Below are positions 23,061 through 33,272 of a stretch of 64,000 bases of DNA, piece after piece. The notes below the pieces were generated by a model that saw only the letters and a list, made by a program, of their open reading frames with translations, was not told the DNA's origin and did not search any database. Within the stretch, counting starts at the first letter, position 1. Each line of letters opens with the position of its first letter. A program made the translations under genes and the position numbers. Source of the DNA: Imbricaverruca yamaguchii (taxonomy: Eukaryota; Arthropoda; Thecostraca; Neoverrucidae); contig JAOTOL010001244.1 in assembly GCA_034440575.1 (NCBI GenBank), forward strand, positions 37,501-101,500. Reading direction: 5' to 3'.

Positions 23061-26000
23061 CCACTGTGATGTGCTGCATCGCTGTGTGACGGCTGTGCGA
23101 CAGCTCTGCATCGCTGTCTGCTGCCAGCAGTTAAGGCAGCAACAGCAGCGCCGTATTGTTAAATACATACGTGCTCGCGACACGATTTCTGTGGCATCGT
23201 AATGCAGACTTTCATCGGCAGGAAGTAGGTGACGCCGCCGAGCGTAATGGTGACCGGAATATCGTCTGAACATTGGGCGTGGTGGATGCCATCGGAAGCA
23301 ACCATTCGTTGCAACCATTCGTTGATGATTGCGTTCAGCATCGAGTTTGGAAGGGAATTTGGCTGATGACCGGAGTCCAGCCGCTGGAACAGCGTTCCGT
23401 CTCAGCACCGCTGCCCTCGTCGGGACTACAGTTGCCAATCACCAGAGCACTATAAGGTTGACACGGAACGCGCCGTCTCGGTGCGCATCTGGGAAACTTT
23501 TTAATGCTGAACGAGTGAAGGGAAATGGTGCGAACATCAACTGGGGGTTCTTAGATCACGTCTTTCGCGTCACACTAGCTCTGATGCCAAACTTGTGGAA
23601 CTAATTGAGGGCCCTGCCCTACCCCCAGTAGCATCAAAAACACCATGTACTATTCCAAAAACAATGTGAGTATTCACGGGACGAAATGAAGCATTCAGGA
23701 TTTTTCAACAAATACCCTTCTGAAACCAACGGTTATATATTTACGAAAATGTACCTTCGACAATGAAGACTTGATGTTGGAGCGCGTTATACACCAAACA
23801 GCTCGGTGAGTGCGGTGGGAGGTGGGGTCGTCTCAGGTTCCAACACAGCGGGAGGGGTGCACGGGGCAGCACAACACAGCCCAAAATGTGTGCTCGGTGG
23901 TTAGGGGGCGCCACATAGCAACGCAGCCAGCATCGAGAGCGCACAGCACAAGAAATACTGAAGCCCGCACCATAGCCAGCGGCGGAGCTGCAAAACTGAC
24001 AGCGGTAGTCTGCGGGCATAGTAGTGGCAGTACAAGTGACATAGAAAAAGCATCCGATGGTAAAGCGCACGGAACAGAGCATAGTACATCCGACGGAGAG
24101 CCTACCCTGAGAGATGGGCCTTTCCAAAAATTATTGTGGGGACCTATAGCAATTAGTTTCGAGGTGCTAGATGCAGCTTCGAGATATAATGGTCGTGTCA
24201 GGCATACGACAGGGGTACAAGACTCAGGTATCTGTCATCACAAACAGCCTGAAGGATGATGGACGGCCATCCCTTTTGGTTCCCATAATCTCTGTATCCA
24301 GCGAGGGGACGGGGACGTGGGCTCGCATCAATTGCATCGTATGCTTGTGGAAAGCAAAACCGCTCCTGCCATCTTCGAGCTATTCCTTTTGCTTCGACTT
24401 TTCCAGGCATGCAAATGTAGTCTGACATGCCATCCGTGACGGCATTGACCAGCACATCTAAAGAAACATTAAACACATTATTCTTGTACTACTTGCATCC
24501 AAAGGCTAGGATGGTTTCATGCGTTTTTTTTATAAATGGCAGTACCCAATAGTTACTCGGTATCTATAACTGTCAGCAGTGTGTACGAACTAGTGGCCAG
24601 TTCGGTATTAGATGTTAATACAGATATCCTCACCCTGACACCAAAGAGAAACTAATACTGGAAAATGCATGGGCGGTTTTGCACAGCATTATACAATACA
24701 TTTAATGTCTTTGTAATGACAAGGTCTTCACAAATATGCTACTGAAACGATTATGGCATCTGGAAGTCACATTTTATGAACTTTCAGGATGTACTGGTTA
24801 TGAACCTATGGAGATGCAAGAAATGCAAAGGCATGACTTTAGATTTGCATACTTTTCCTGCTGCATGCTATTTTCCACTAATATTTTGGAATTTTAACAC
24901 AATGGTCCATTGTGATAAACTTTGGAGGGATGGAGGTCAATAAGGAATGTTATCCGTGAGCCAATTAAATATTAGTAGCGTATCAAGAAATGTCATGATT
25001 TCATGACCTCCATTTTCTTTTTGTTATGTGAGGATATTAGGAGCACATGTGTGAAAATTTCCCATAAAATACAAGAAAAGCAAGATGAGTGAGAAGCTAT
25101 CAATTACCAGTGGTAGCAACAACTGGAGCTGGAATAGCCTTGTCCTGGATATTTTCATTCAAAGCATTAGCCTTCCCAGAAAATTACTGACTTTATGTAT
25201 TGCCTGAAAGCTTGACAGTGCTACTTGACAATGAGATGATTTAAACTTTACACTGTCTGATAAAACCACTAGCCTGTTCATCTTAAACAGTAGCTGTTGG
25301 TTCTTAAGCAGAGGCTTACGTGCTGATAATAAATGGTGACAACATTGGAGCTAAACCTTACATTCCTGGTTCTTTTTAGCACACCTTTGCATCCTTTGGC
25401 GAAAATTCTTAAGTTGTAAGACTGGCATCGATACTGCAATGCCTGGAAGTACATTCTTATGTTCAAAGGCCAAAGAAGTAAAAACAAATTATTTCAGGGC
25501 TAAACATTTTAACCTCCAAATCCAGAATTGCATAAAACAATGCCAAACTGTCACCAATTGGAGTTTGTTGGTAGATTAAATGTTTTTGAAGTCATGGTGG
25601 TGTTAATTGCTTTTCTTCACTCAATACAAAAGTTGCATGAAAGCAATGGATTCCCCCAGTCAAACAGGTTATATATGGTAGATATTATTGTAAGGTGTCA
25701 TGCATATTGGCATTGATTAGCAACCCCAATATTTTCCTTTAATGTATTCACAAGACAAGTTTTACAAGCATTTCACCTTCATTAAACAAGCAAATTGGTT
25801 AGGCTTTGTTGGGTTGGGTTAGGTTTTTTTTTGTAAAAATTTCAATTTATTATTCCACATGTTTCCACCTTTTTCTTTAGGCACAGGCCAGGCTAGGTTA
25901 GCATTAGTTTTTGAACTTCAACAATTTTTAGAAGAAAGAGTATTCCTTTTTATTTTTTAAAACCATGCTTTACAGTGTTGGGCATGGTGCAAAGGAAAGC

Positions 26001-26534
26001 ATTAGTGGTCAGGTCAGGTTACGTTAGATTACACAACATTTTTAGTAACATCATTTGTATGCTATATTAACCAAGTGAAAGACTCTCTATGGTGTTATTT
26101 TTGCATGTCAACTGAAAAGTAAGCACTTGCAGTGGTCCATTATGTAGCCACGTCCATAAACATTGAATTAGAAAATGACACTCCAATAGTTCAAATATTA
26201 CCCCAGCACTCACATTGATTCATGACTTTTTTGCTCGGGGTTATTACACCACAACTGTCAACCTCAAGGAATTTGCTATAGGAAATTGAGACATATTTGC
26301 AGACAATTGTAAATGCCAGAAATTTGTGTTTTGATGTGAAAGAGCAGTATTACTTTTAATCGCTTCCACTTGCAGTAAATCTTGTTAGTTAGTTATTAGG
26401 TATTTAGGTCGCATCGACAACATTGGTCATGTAGCGTCCAGCAGTAAACCTTGTACTGACATTTACTTTTTCAGCAACCTTTAATATGAGGAAAACAAAT
26501 TTAAATGTCTCTCTGCGCTAGAAATGTCTCCACT
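23061..26534. other. No recognised gene
   Basis: Several open frames (a 165-codon frame on the minus strand at 22,941-23,438 and frames of 128-149 codons at 23,741-24,259) overlap on both strands without domain motifs, so I do not call them. From 24,480 the DNA is AT-rich with no repeat or coding signature found. Confidence 0.4.
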
Positions 26535-26685
26535 AATCCGGCGCTGATCCACTATTTGGGCGATCACCGCTGAGCGGATCAGTGGCGGATTAGTCATGGG
26601 AACGCTCGATATTTTGCGGATTACCAGCATGCCGCTGAGCCTGATCCGATCCGTCTGTAAACCGCCTGCCCATGGAAACAGGGTC
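26535..26685 (-). mobile_element. Right terminal inverted repeat of the candidate element
   Basis: Read on the minus strand from 26,685, the sequence starts GACCCTGTTTCCATGGGCA, matching the left end at 16,171 with one change. Subterminal TAATCC/GGATTA and TGATCC/GGATCA motifs repeat within the next 150 bp, and GTTCCCATGACTAATCC recurs internally at 26,588-26,604. Confidence 0.5.
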
Positions 26686-26710
26686 AATATGATACAGAAC
26701 ATATTTTGTT

Positions 26711-27458
26711 CTACAGCTTCATAGTCTCTGCTCCCGTCTGCTTGCGTACAGATTGCCCTGTGGCTCCGTCAAATCTCCATTTGACGTGAAGCAGGGCCGA
26801 AGTGTAGGTGCTGGATGATGTCGACGGTTGGTCGGCAGGTGATGCTGAGTTGGTTCGGGCGACAGACGGCAGACATGCCACCAGCCGCTCCCTGGTATGG
26901 TCCGGAGAGCCTGCAGCCACCTTAGCCGACGCCTCGGTGAATGTCATGTTGCTGGCTGTCAGATAGCACTCTACCTTAGCCTCATGCTCATTTCCATAGG
27001 CGGGCAGGATGTCTGTCTTCGTCGCATCATTCGTCACTTAGCGCACAATAGGCAGCCGTTTATAGACGAGTCAGCTGACATATACATTGGCAGCGTCCGG
27101 TCTCCCGACACGCAGTCAGGTTGGCTCACTTTAGAGCTTCTGAGAGCCCGGATAATTTTGCTGGGCCGACTCGGTGATGCCCCCCACCTGTCGCAGCACG
27201 AAGCTGCATCATGCATTCCCTCGGCACGAGCACTTTGCCTGGCAGCCTCCACGAGCTGCAGATAACTGTGTTGTTGAGCAACTCTTGAGGATGTACGACG
27301 CTGAGCTGGTCCATTCTCAACGGATCCTCGCTCTCCCTCCATGTCCTCGTCATCAAGGCGGGTCTCAGCTTCATCATCACTCACGACGTTGTCACCACGC
27401 TTCAGGGACACGGAGAACACCTCGTCTCCCGGAAGATAAGTCGCAAACTGACTTCTGA
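26711..27458 (-). pseudogene. Unrecognised minus-strand open frames
   Basis: Two overlapping frames: one of about 138 codons from 27,458 to 27,034, acidic in the middle (DDEAETRLDDEDMEGE) and followed by a QHSYLQLVEAARQSARAEG helix-prone part, and one of 108 codons from 27,037 to 26,711 with a Ser/Thr-rich block (PADQPSTSSSTYTSA). Together they resemble a regulatory or DNA-binding accessory protein in composition, but I recognise no domain. They lie just outside the inverted end at 26,685. Confidence 0.25.
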
Positions 27459-28404
27459 ATTCATTCCTATCTCACACACTTAACTGACTTTCATTTTAAG
27501 TTATTGGCGATCAAGTCGGTCGCCTTTCTCATGTCCACAATCGAAGACTCACTCAGGAGAGAGGCCTGAGGGATTCTCTCCATGACCAACTTCCAGCTAT
27601 AATTAAGGTAAATTTGCAGATCATGGTATAATTTTAGTCTCTCGAATTTTTGTTTGACTACGATGTATTTTGACGTGAAAAAGACGATGCGACCACTCAT
27701 TTTCTCCGCAAATGATTACTTTTCAGTCAACAGTGGTCAATACAATGAATGACGTCATAAGCATGCCACGGAGGAAATGTGCTACGATATTGACGGTATT
27801 TTATGAGTTAACGTTGCATATATTTAAATACCTTAATGGGATCGTTGAGGCTGTGGCTCGTCCGCTTGTACCACGATGATTTCGGACTGAACAGCATGCC
27901 GCTCGGACTGCGACTTGTAAAGCTTCGATGATTGGAGAAGAAAATTATTAATATTGTGGCTGTGGAATTTCTCTTTTTAAATTTAAAAACAGATAGCGGT
28001 AGACCTTGGAACAATTTGAGCAAATAACCTCGATGGGAACGACAACGTGTTGTCGGAAAAATGATAAGCTTGCGTGCTTGTCCTCAAAAGAAAGCTTGAT
28101 AATTATATAAGGTACTGGGACGCAACTGATACATGGCGAAGCTAAGATTACATTGATACACGTTGCTGCGTGTGGTTTGTCTCGCTTGTATACTAACTGT
28201 GCTGCTCAATCAATGAAGAATACAAAATTGCATATGAACAGATCATTTATAGAAGGAATGAAATAACCTAACCTATCCTAAATTATGATACGGTAGAATA
28301 ATGTATAAAGTATATTGCAGTATAATATAATAAAACCAAACCTAATTTAACTTAACTTAGCCGGAAAACAAGAATCGTCCCAAACAAACTTTTCCGCCTC
28401 GACG
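27459..28404. other. No recognised gene
   Basis: A 69-codon minus-strand frame at 27,491-27,700 has a plausible amphipathic composition but no motif or splice partner that I can support. A TAACCTAACC motif occurs at 28,264, too short to be a telomeric array. Confidence 0.4.
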
Positions 28405-29090
28405 TCATCAAATCGGGTGAGGCTCATAAGATCTACTTTCAGAAGATCTATTTTCAGTAGATCTACGTTCAGAAGATCTATTTTCAGAAGACCTACTTTC
28501 AGAAGGTCTATGTTCACAAGACCTACTTGGAGGAGGAAATGTTCACAAGATCTACTCCCAAGACTGAATTGTTAAGAGGATCTACTCGAAGTCGGAAGTG
28601 TTCACAGGATCTACTTTCAAGAGAATGTTTTTCACAAGATCTACTCTCGGGGCTGGGTTGTTCAGAGGATCTACAAATAGGCCTCAAGTGTTCAGAAGAT
28701 CTACTCCCGAATGCAAATGTTCAGAGTATCTACTGAAAGCTGGAAGTGTTCACAAGATCTACTCCCGGGACTGGTTTGTTCAGAAGATCTACTCGAAGAC
28801 GAAAGTGTTCACAGGATCTACTTTCAGGATAATTTTTTTTCACAAGATCTACTCTCGCGACCGGATTGTTCAGAGGATCTACAAATAGGCCTTAGTTGTT
28901 CAGAAGATCTACTGCTGAAAATGTTCAGAAGACCTACTCCTGGAAATGTTCAGAGGATCTACTCCGAGGACGGAAGTGTTCACAAGATCTACTCCCGGGA
29001 CGGAATGTTCAGAGGATCTACTCTTGGTCCGGTATGTTCAGAGGATCTACTTTCGGGACTGGATTGTTCAGAAGATCTACTCTCAATTGT
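28405..29090 (+). repeat. AGATCTACT minisatellite, copy 1
   Basis: Roughly 25 units are built on CAGAAGATCTACT with variable spacers. At the left the unit is about 15-16 bp (AGATCTACTTTCAGA type). From about 28,540 it is 25-32 bp, as AGATCTACT, a variable 8-16 bases, then TGTTCA. AGATCT is a palindrome repeated throughout. Unit order matches 43,633-44,325 read in reverse, down to individual spacers such as ACAAATAGGCCT, so the array was copied as a block. The open frames across it are artefacts of the repeat. Confidence 0.95.
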
Positions 29091-29265
29091 GATGTCCAAG
29101 AAGCATAAGTTCAGCTTTCACTCGCTAGGTAGCAGCACGGTCTTGGTATTACGGCATTGAATAAGTAATGAATGTCATCAGATTGAACGTTGAAGCATAG
29201 GTTACAATATTTCTCGCTAGATGGCAGGATGACACCATTGAACAAGCGCTCGTTGTGTGTCCGCG
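29091..29265 (+). repeat. Conserved tail T, copy 1 (partial)
   Basis: The sequence from TCCAAGAAGCATAAG through CGCTAGGTAGCAGCACGGTC and CTAGATGGCAGGATG matches the tails at 43,437-43,632 (reverse) and 48,965-49,140. Homology stops near 29,265, so this copy has only the first ~175 bp of a tail that is about 440 bp long elsewhere. Confidence 0.9.
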
Positions 29266-29554
29266 TTGTTCACGGATCGTCACGCGCGTGCAGTGCTGAC
29301 AGCATCAGAATCACGATGCTCAAGGTGCTTTTGCTGTTGTTGGACCACACCTAGTGCATGCCATTAATAGTAGCATTGTGAACCGTGACCTCCCGTCATC
29401 ATGAGTCGAGCATTACCTGTGGGCGTAAAACGAGCGGCACTGACTGGGAGGTTATTTTTTTGTGGGTGGGGGGGGGGGGAGGCGTGACGGGAATATTGGT
29501 GGCCCAAGAGCGATTGTTTGTAGTTCAAATGCGATTATCTGCAGGCACGGATAC
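29266..29554. other. Unassigned, with a G12 run
   Basis: No coding region. A G12 run at 29,468-29,479 follows a T-run, as in the short G-run repeats at 7.7 and 15.8 kb, but the adjacent sequence does not align clearly. Confidence 0.4.
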
Positions 29555-29715
29555 AACTTACATTTGCGCTTACGCACATTTGCGCATACGTACTTTTGCA
29601 CTTACGTACACTTCCGCATACGTACATTTTCCATACGTGAATCTGCGCTTACGTACAATTGCCATACGTACATCTGAGCTTAAGTGCATTTACTTACGTA
29701 CATCTGCTATACGTA
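29555..29715 (+). repeat. TACGTACATTTGCGC minisatellite, copy 1
   Basis: About nine degenerate 16-18-bp units alternate between CTTACGTACA and CATACGTACA cores with short variable spacers such as TTTGCG. An inverse-orientation relative is at 52,085-52,325. Confidence 0.75.
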
Positions 29716-30245
29716 CACTTGTCCTAGAATCAGATATGCCCCCATAGGAGAAGGCCCTATAAGAGGGGTACTCCCTCTTTGGGGTACTCCCTCTTTGAAG
29801 GAAAGGCTCTCCTCTTGGAAGACCCGACTGTATCCCTGCCTCAAATATTCTAGCCAGGGGCGCCACTCCATGAGGAAAATGCGCCCCTGCGGGAATGCTC
29901 GCGTGTGCCCCTCATTTTTTTTCAACCGTAGGTCCCCCTGAAAGGCTAAGTGGTTCCCTTCTGGACATGTGCCTCCATAATAATTCATCGATCCACCCAT
30001 TCCTTAGGGATAAGATGGACTGACATTCAGCTATTGTATTTTCCTGATAAATTTCTACCTTGATACAATTTTTACCATTACCATTACACGATGACATTTC
30101 CTCGGCAAACATAAAATAATCCTAAAAAATTATTGTACACCTCCTATATTCGCATGTAACCCAACACCCAACCAAAAAATATGAGAATTCAATTCATCGT
30201 ACCAATCTTCACCGCCATGGTCCTTCTATCATAACATGCCATGAA
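29716..30245. other. No recognised gene
   Basis: The segment 29,755-29,945 is rich in short direct repeats (GGGGTACTCCCTCTTT twice) and CAGGGGCGCC at 29,855 resembles a hAT-type end. It is similar in style, not clearly in sequence, to 54,290-54,480. No coding region is supported. Confidence 0.35.
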
Positions 30246-30269
30246 GTGTATTCAAAATATGTCACAAAA

Positions 30270-30720
30270 GTCGAACTGGGGCAGCATAAATTTGTGTTGA
30301 GGACACCAAATATCCCATCGGGGGCTATAAATAATCATAGCAGTGCCCTCAGTCACCGGAAACCCAACAAAATCCCGGGAGCCTCCAAAACACAGCGAGT
30401 CCAGAAGAAAAGCTACACAGTTGCAGTGCAGAGTTACAACGCTGGATAGAGCTGGTACAGATGCGCTGGAACCTTATATTAGCGTACTAGGAGCCCAAAC
30501 ACACCGGGGCCAAAACGCGCTCGGGCCCTCAAACCGCACAGGAGCTGCAGACGTCATGAGAACCCAAAGAATCCAGGGGCCCGCAAAGTGACATCATCAT
30601 AAAAAGTACGCCGAGACAGTAAATAAACACACCGGGCCTTCGGAAACGCGCCGGTCCATCGGTCTCTCTGTACCTTATCTCTAGCCCGAAACCCAGGTCA
30701 AATCTCATAATTTCAATCTG
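30270..30720 (+). repeat. Phased 20-21-bp array element, copy 2
   Basis: Degenerate units of the same family: blocks such as CACCGGGGCC, CTCGGGCCCTCAAACCGCAC and AGTAAATAAACACACCGGGCC recur about every 20 bases. It is more decayed than the other copies, and block-by-block collinearity could not be shown by eye. A short reverse-oriented piece (GACCCGGACGACC, CCCCGGTGTGATTATCAG) follows at 30,775-30,815. Confidence 0.6.
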
Positions 30721-30849
30721 CCATTAGCCAGTCTTGATGTCCAAAGCTTCCCCGAAACCCAGTGTACTGCTGATTGGACCCGGACGACCAAGGATGTTTC
30801 CCCGGTGTGATTATCAGAAAGGTGTGGGTTATCAGCGACAGCGACGGAT

Positions 30850-31250
30850 AGACAGCTTCAGGAAGGGAAGTCTATGGGCAAAGATAACTTGTGCCTGTCA
30901 TGGCGTCTCGACGTGAGAGCTCTATAGACTTTAATGTATGCAAGGTTGTCTTCAAACATGTGCCTATGACTGTACACATGTGTCGAAATGTAATGCCTAT
31001 GTCACTAAAATAGGAACGTGAACATTGTTTCAATATACGTACAAATATTTAACACATATACGTCTGTTTATGCATAGCACTCTTGAATACAATGATAAAG
31101 ATCTGGTCGGAGTTATGTTGGGACGATGCCTAAGTACCATTTCGAAAACAGGTCATACATTATGGTTTCTGGGCTTCCCGTTGTCCGAACTATATCGATA
31201 AGAATCTATGAGAACCTACGGTTTCAGTTTAGTCTGGTCTTCAAGTGCAG
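30850..31250. other. No recognised feature
   Basis: AT-rich sequence upstream of the two-exon candidate, with no clear promoter motif. Confidence 0.35.
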
Positions 31251-31745
31251 ATACCATATTTCGCCGTGTTGCAGTCCTGCCTGCCTTTGAAGTAGTAGAA
31301 CTGTTGCACGAGCTACCTATCAATCAAGATGAACACAGCTATCTAGAACACGAGTTGAGACGTGCTGGCTGGACGACTATTCGGCGGCACACGAGAGGTC
31401 CGGTGACCGACATCAGCAGCCGAATATTACAGAGAAGTCTGGAGGTATGCATTGCAGTGCGATGACAGTAATGGCGCACACCTCGGTTGTTTTTGTCACG
31501 CTGAGAAGACACTTTACCAAAACAACTGATGAAAACACATGTACTCTTCACTTCAGAGTTCACAACATTCATCGGATGTCATGAAGCTTCATAGAAATGA
31601 ATTCAAGAAGTCTGTTCGTTGGAGGATAAAGCAGGCGATGGCTTCCACATTAGGATTTCAGGATGCTGGGGAGCAGCTAAATCTGATGCTCCGTCTCCTA
31701 ACGAGCAATATTATATCACGAGTGAACATGGCATTAGTGGAGTAG
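31251..31745 (+). CDS. Candidate 3' end of a small two-exon gene, unknown function
   Basis: Exon A runs from an AG at 31,249-31,250 (alternative AG at 31,273-31,274) to 31,445 and encodes VVELLHELPINQDEHSYLEH followed by ELRRAGWTTIRRHTRGPV and ISSRILQRSLE. It ends in GAG before GTATGC, phase 0. A pyrimidine-rich CTCTTCACTTCAG acceptor precedes exon B at 31,557, which continues in the same phase with SSQHSSDVMKLHRNEFKKSV, then RWRIKQAMA, and ends at a TAG stop at 31,743-31,745. The joined product is at least 125 residues, mostly charged and helix-prone, with no domain I recognise. The phase match and two good splice sites are what support it. It sits between two 20-bp array blocks, so it could be a transposon-linked accessory gene. 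Confidence 0.4.
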
Positions 31746-32754
31746 AGAATTACCACTTGTCACCACTAAGATCTAGCGATTACTTGGTTCTGGGACACAT
31801 CTCTTCGTGTTCTACTTGATCTGTAGCAGAGCACATCTGACACTAACTGGGAACTAAGCACAGCGATAATGTTATCGTAGCAAGCACTAATAGCAGAATC
31901 GAAGTAGCAAGGCCATCTTGTCTTGCGTGGTGCAGTGCACATGTGTAGATATTGAGCAAGGGCGTATGCTTATGATATCTTTCATCGTAACGCAGTCACA
32001 TGTTCCAAATTTTTCACCCGGGATTGCATGGTACGTGTCGCCTGCGACACGGTAACTCCGAAGCCGCATGTATTGCAGTGGAACCTCATAACTGCAGGGC
32101 ACAAGTTGTAATAATTTGATCGATGCTTTGAGTCTCTGGGGACAAAGTACAGCTTTGCAACGCCACGTTATAGCCCTGCATATTTTCCTCTAATTCCAGG
32201 GTCCGGCCAAGAGCCATAGATAGTGCGGGATTTTACCCTTCTCGACATAGTGGTACTGTCAATATATGAAAGTATCGTGGGTTAGATGGTACCGTCATGA
32301 AATTTTGCGCACAGCTAGGCTACGTCTCAATGATGAATTTTTTTTTGCTATATGGGCATCTCAGATTCGACCTTTGACAAAAATGGGGGACATTTTCAAG
32401 ATGGCCGCCATCAATTATATGGTCTTTGATATGATAGATTCAATCAATTGCAGGGATGGGAAATCTTAATTTATTTGTATCGCATATCTGACAACAGTAG
32501 TTTTGCTAATCATATACTAGTTGGAAATGGCAACGAATTGAAATATTGAGCTAATATATAAGATTATTGTAATCTTAGCACATGCTTACGATTCCTAAAT
32601 AGGGACCACCTGGGTCAAGTTTATCAAAACACCTCACAATTATTTCCTTCTTAATCTTATGCCATTTCCTATGTAGGTAGCGCATCTGTGCACAATAGCT
32701 GATGTGGAGACCTGCTCAATTATTTTTTAATTACAACTAAATATGCTGCAAGTC
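31746..32754. other. No recognised gene
   Basis: Possible 3' untranslated DNA of the preceding candidate followed by AT-rich sequence. No AATAAA signal close to the stop was seen. Confidence 0.4.
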
Positions 32755-33250
32755 ATCATAGATGTAGGAACGTCTCAAAAAGTGGAAGGGTCAGAGTCAA
32801 CAGCAGGGTGGCACCCAGGAATCTCGCAAAATACCGCGATTGAGCACTTTTGGATAGGTAACCCGAGAATTTCAATAGCGAACAAACAACTTTCGCCGTT
32901 AAGGGAGATGGGGGTAGGCGACTAACAGCAGCATGTGATGCTGAAAAGGGACTATCATCACAATATAAGTACTTTCAAATTCACACTTCTTGCTGGACTT
33001 AGAACTCTTTTCACGACTGATGGATGATTTCTTTATACTAGGTTTATCTCCCTGGTGCGAGTGAAACCATTACTATTGCTGTTTAATCAAACTTTCGTCA
33101 ACTTCCGCTAAGTGCATGTGTGTGGGGGAGCTATAAATGGAAAGGATTAGAAGCAGAAAAGACGGGTGATCGCTGGCTGAACATTCTTTATTCGGTATCT
33201 GGCAGACAAATATCGGCAGGCAAACATAATTGAATAGTGTTCGTGTATAT
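32755..33250 (-). repeat. Tail module of the phased-array element, copy 2
   Basis: Inverted homologue of 10,775-11,465. GTAGGAACGTCTCAAAAAGTGG at the left end is the complement of the 11,440-11,460 segment, and the GCGATCACCCGTCTTTTCTG-like segment (read on the minus strand) matches 10,865-10,885. It directly adjoins the array at 33,273, whereas in copy 1 about 780 bp of extra array lies between. The difference is either a deletion here or an expansion there. Confidence 0.6.
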
Positions 33251-33272
33251 TTTTTGGAAATGTATATGGTTC

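Larger units (their letters stand above)
16171..26685 (+). mobile_element. Candidate ~10.5-kb DNA transposon bounded by inverted ends
   Basis: The two 19-bp ends are near-identical and inverted, and the interval contains a Myb/SANT-like coding remnant of the kind that accompanies the DDE transposase in PIF/Harbinger transposons. Against this, I found no recognisable DDE transposase in the interval, the flanking bases do not give a clean 3-bp target duplication, and later insertions (a CR1 fragment) and internal duplications complicate the picture. The ends could instead belong to two separate small elements of one family. Confidence 0.3.

Noticed and set aside
22941..23438. 165-codon minus-strand frame
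   Set aside because: Lies over GC-rich sequence with competing frames on the plus strand and no motif, so not supported as a gene.
28264..28275. Telomere-like TAACCTAACC (also GGTTAGGTTAAG at 39,139)
   Set aside because: Only two units each, isolated; not an interstitial telomere array and too weak to identify the phylum.
28527..29160. Open frames across the AGATCTACT arrays (for example FRRSTPE and CSEDLL repeats)
   Set aside because: Overlapping frames follow from the minisatellite unit and appear in both array copies and several frames; not protein genes.
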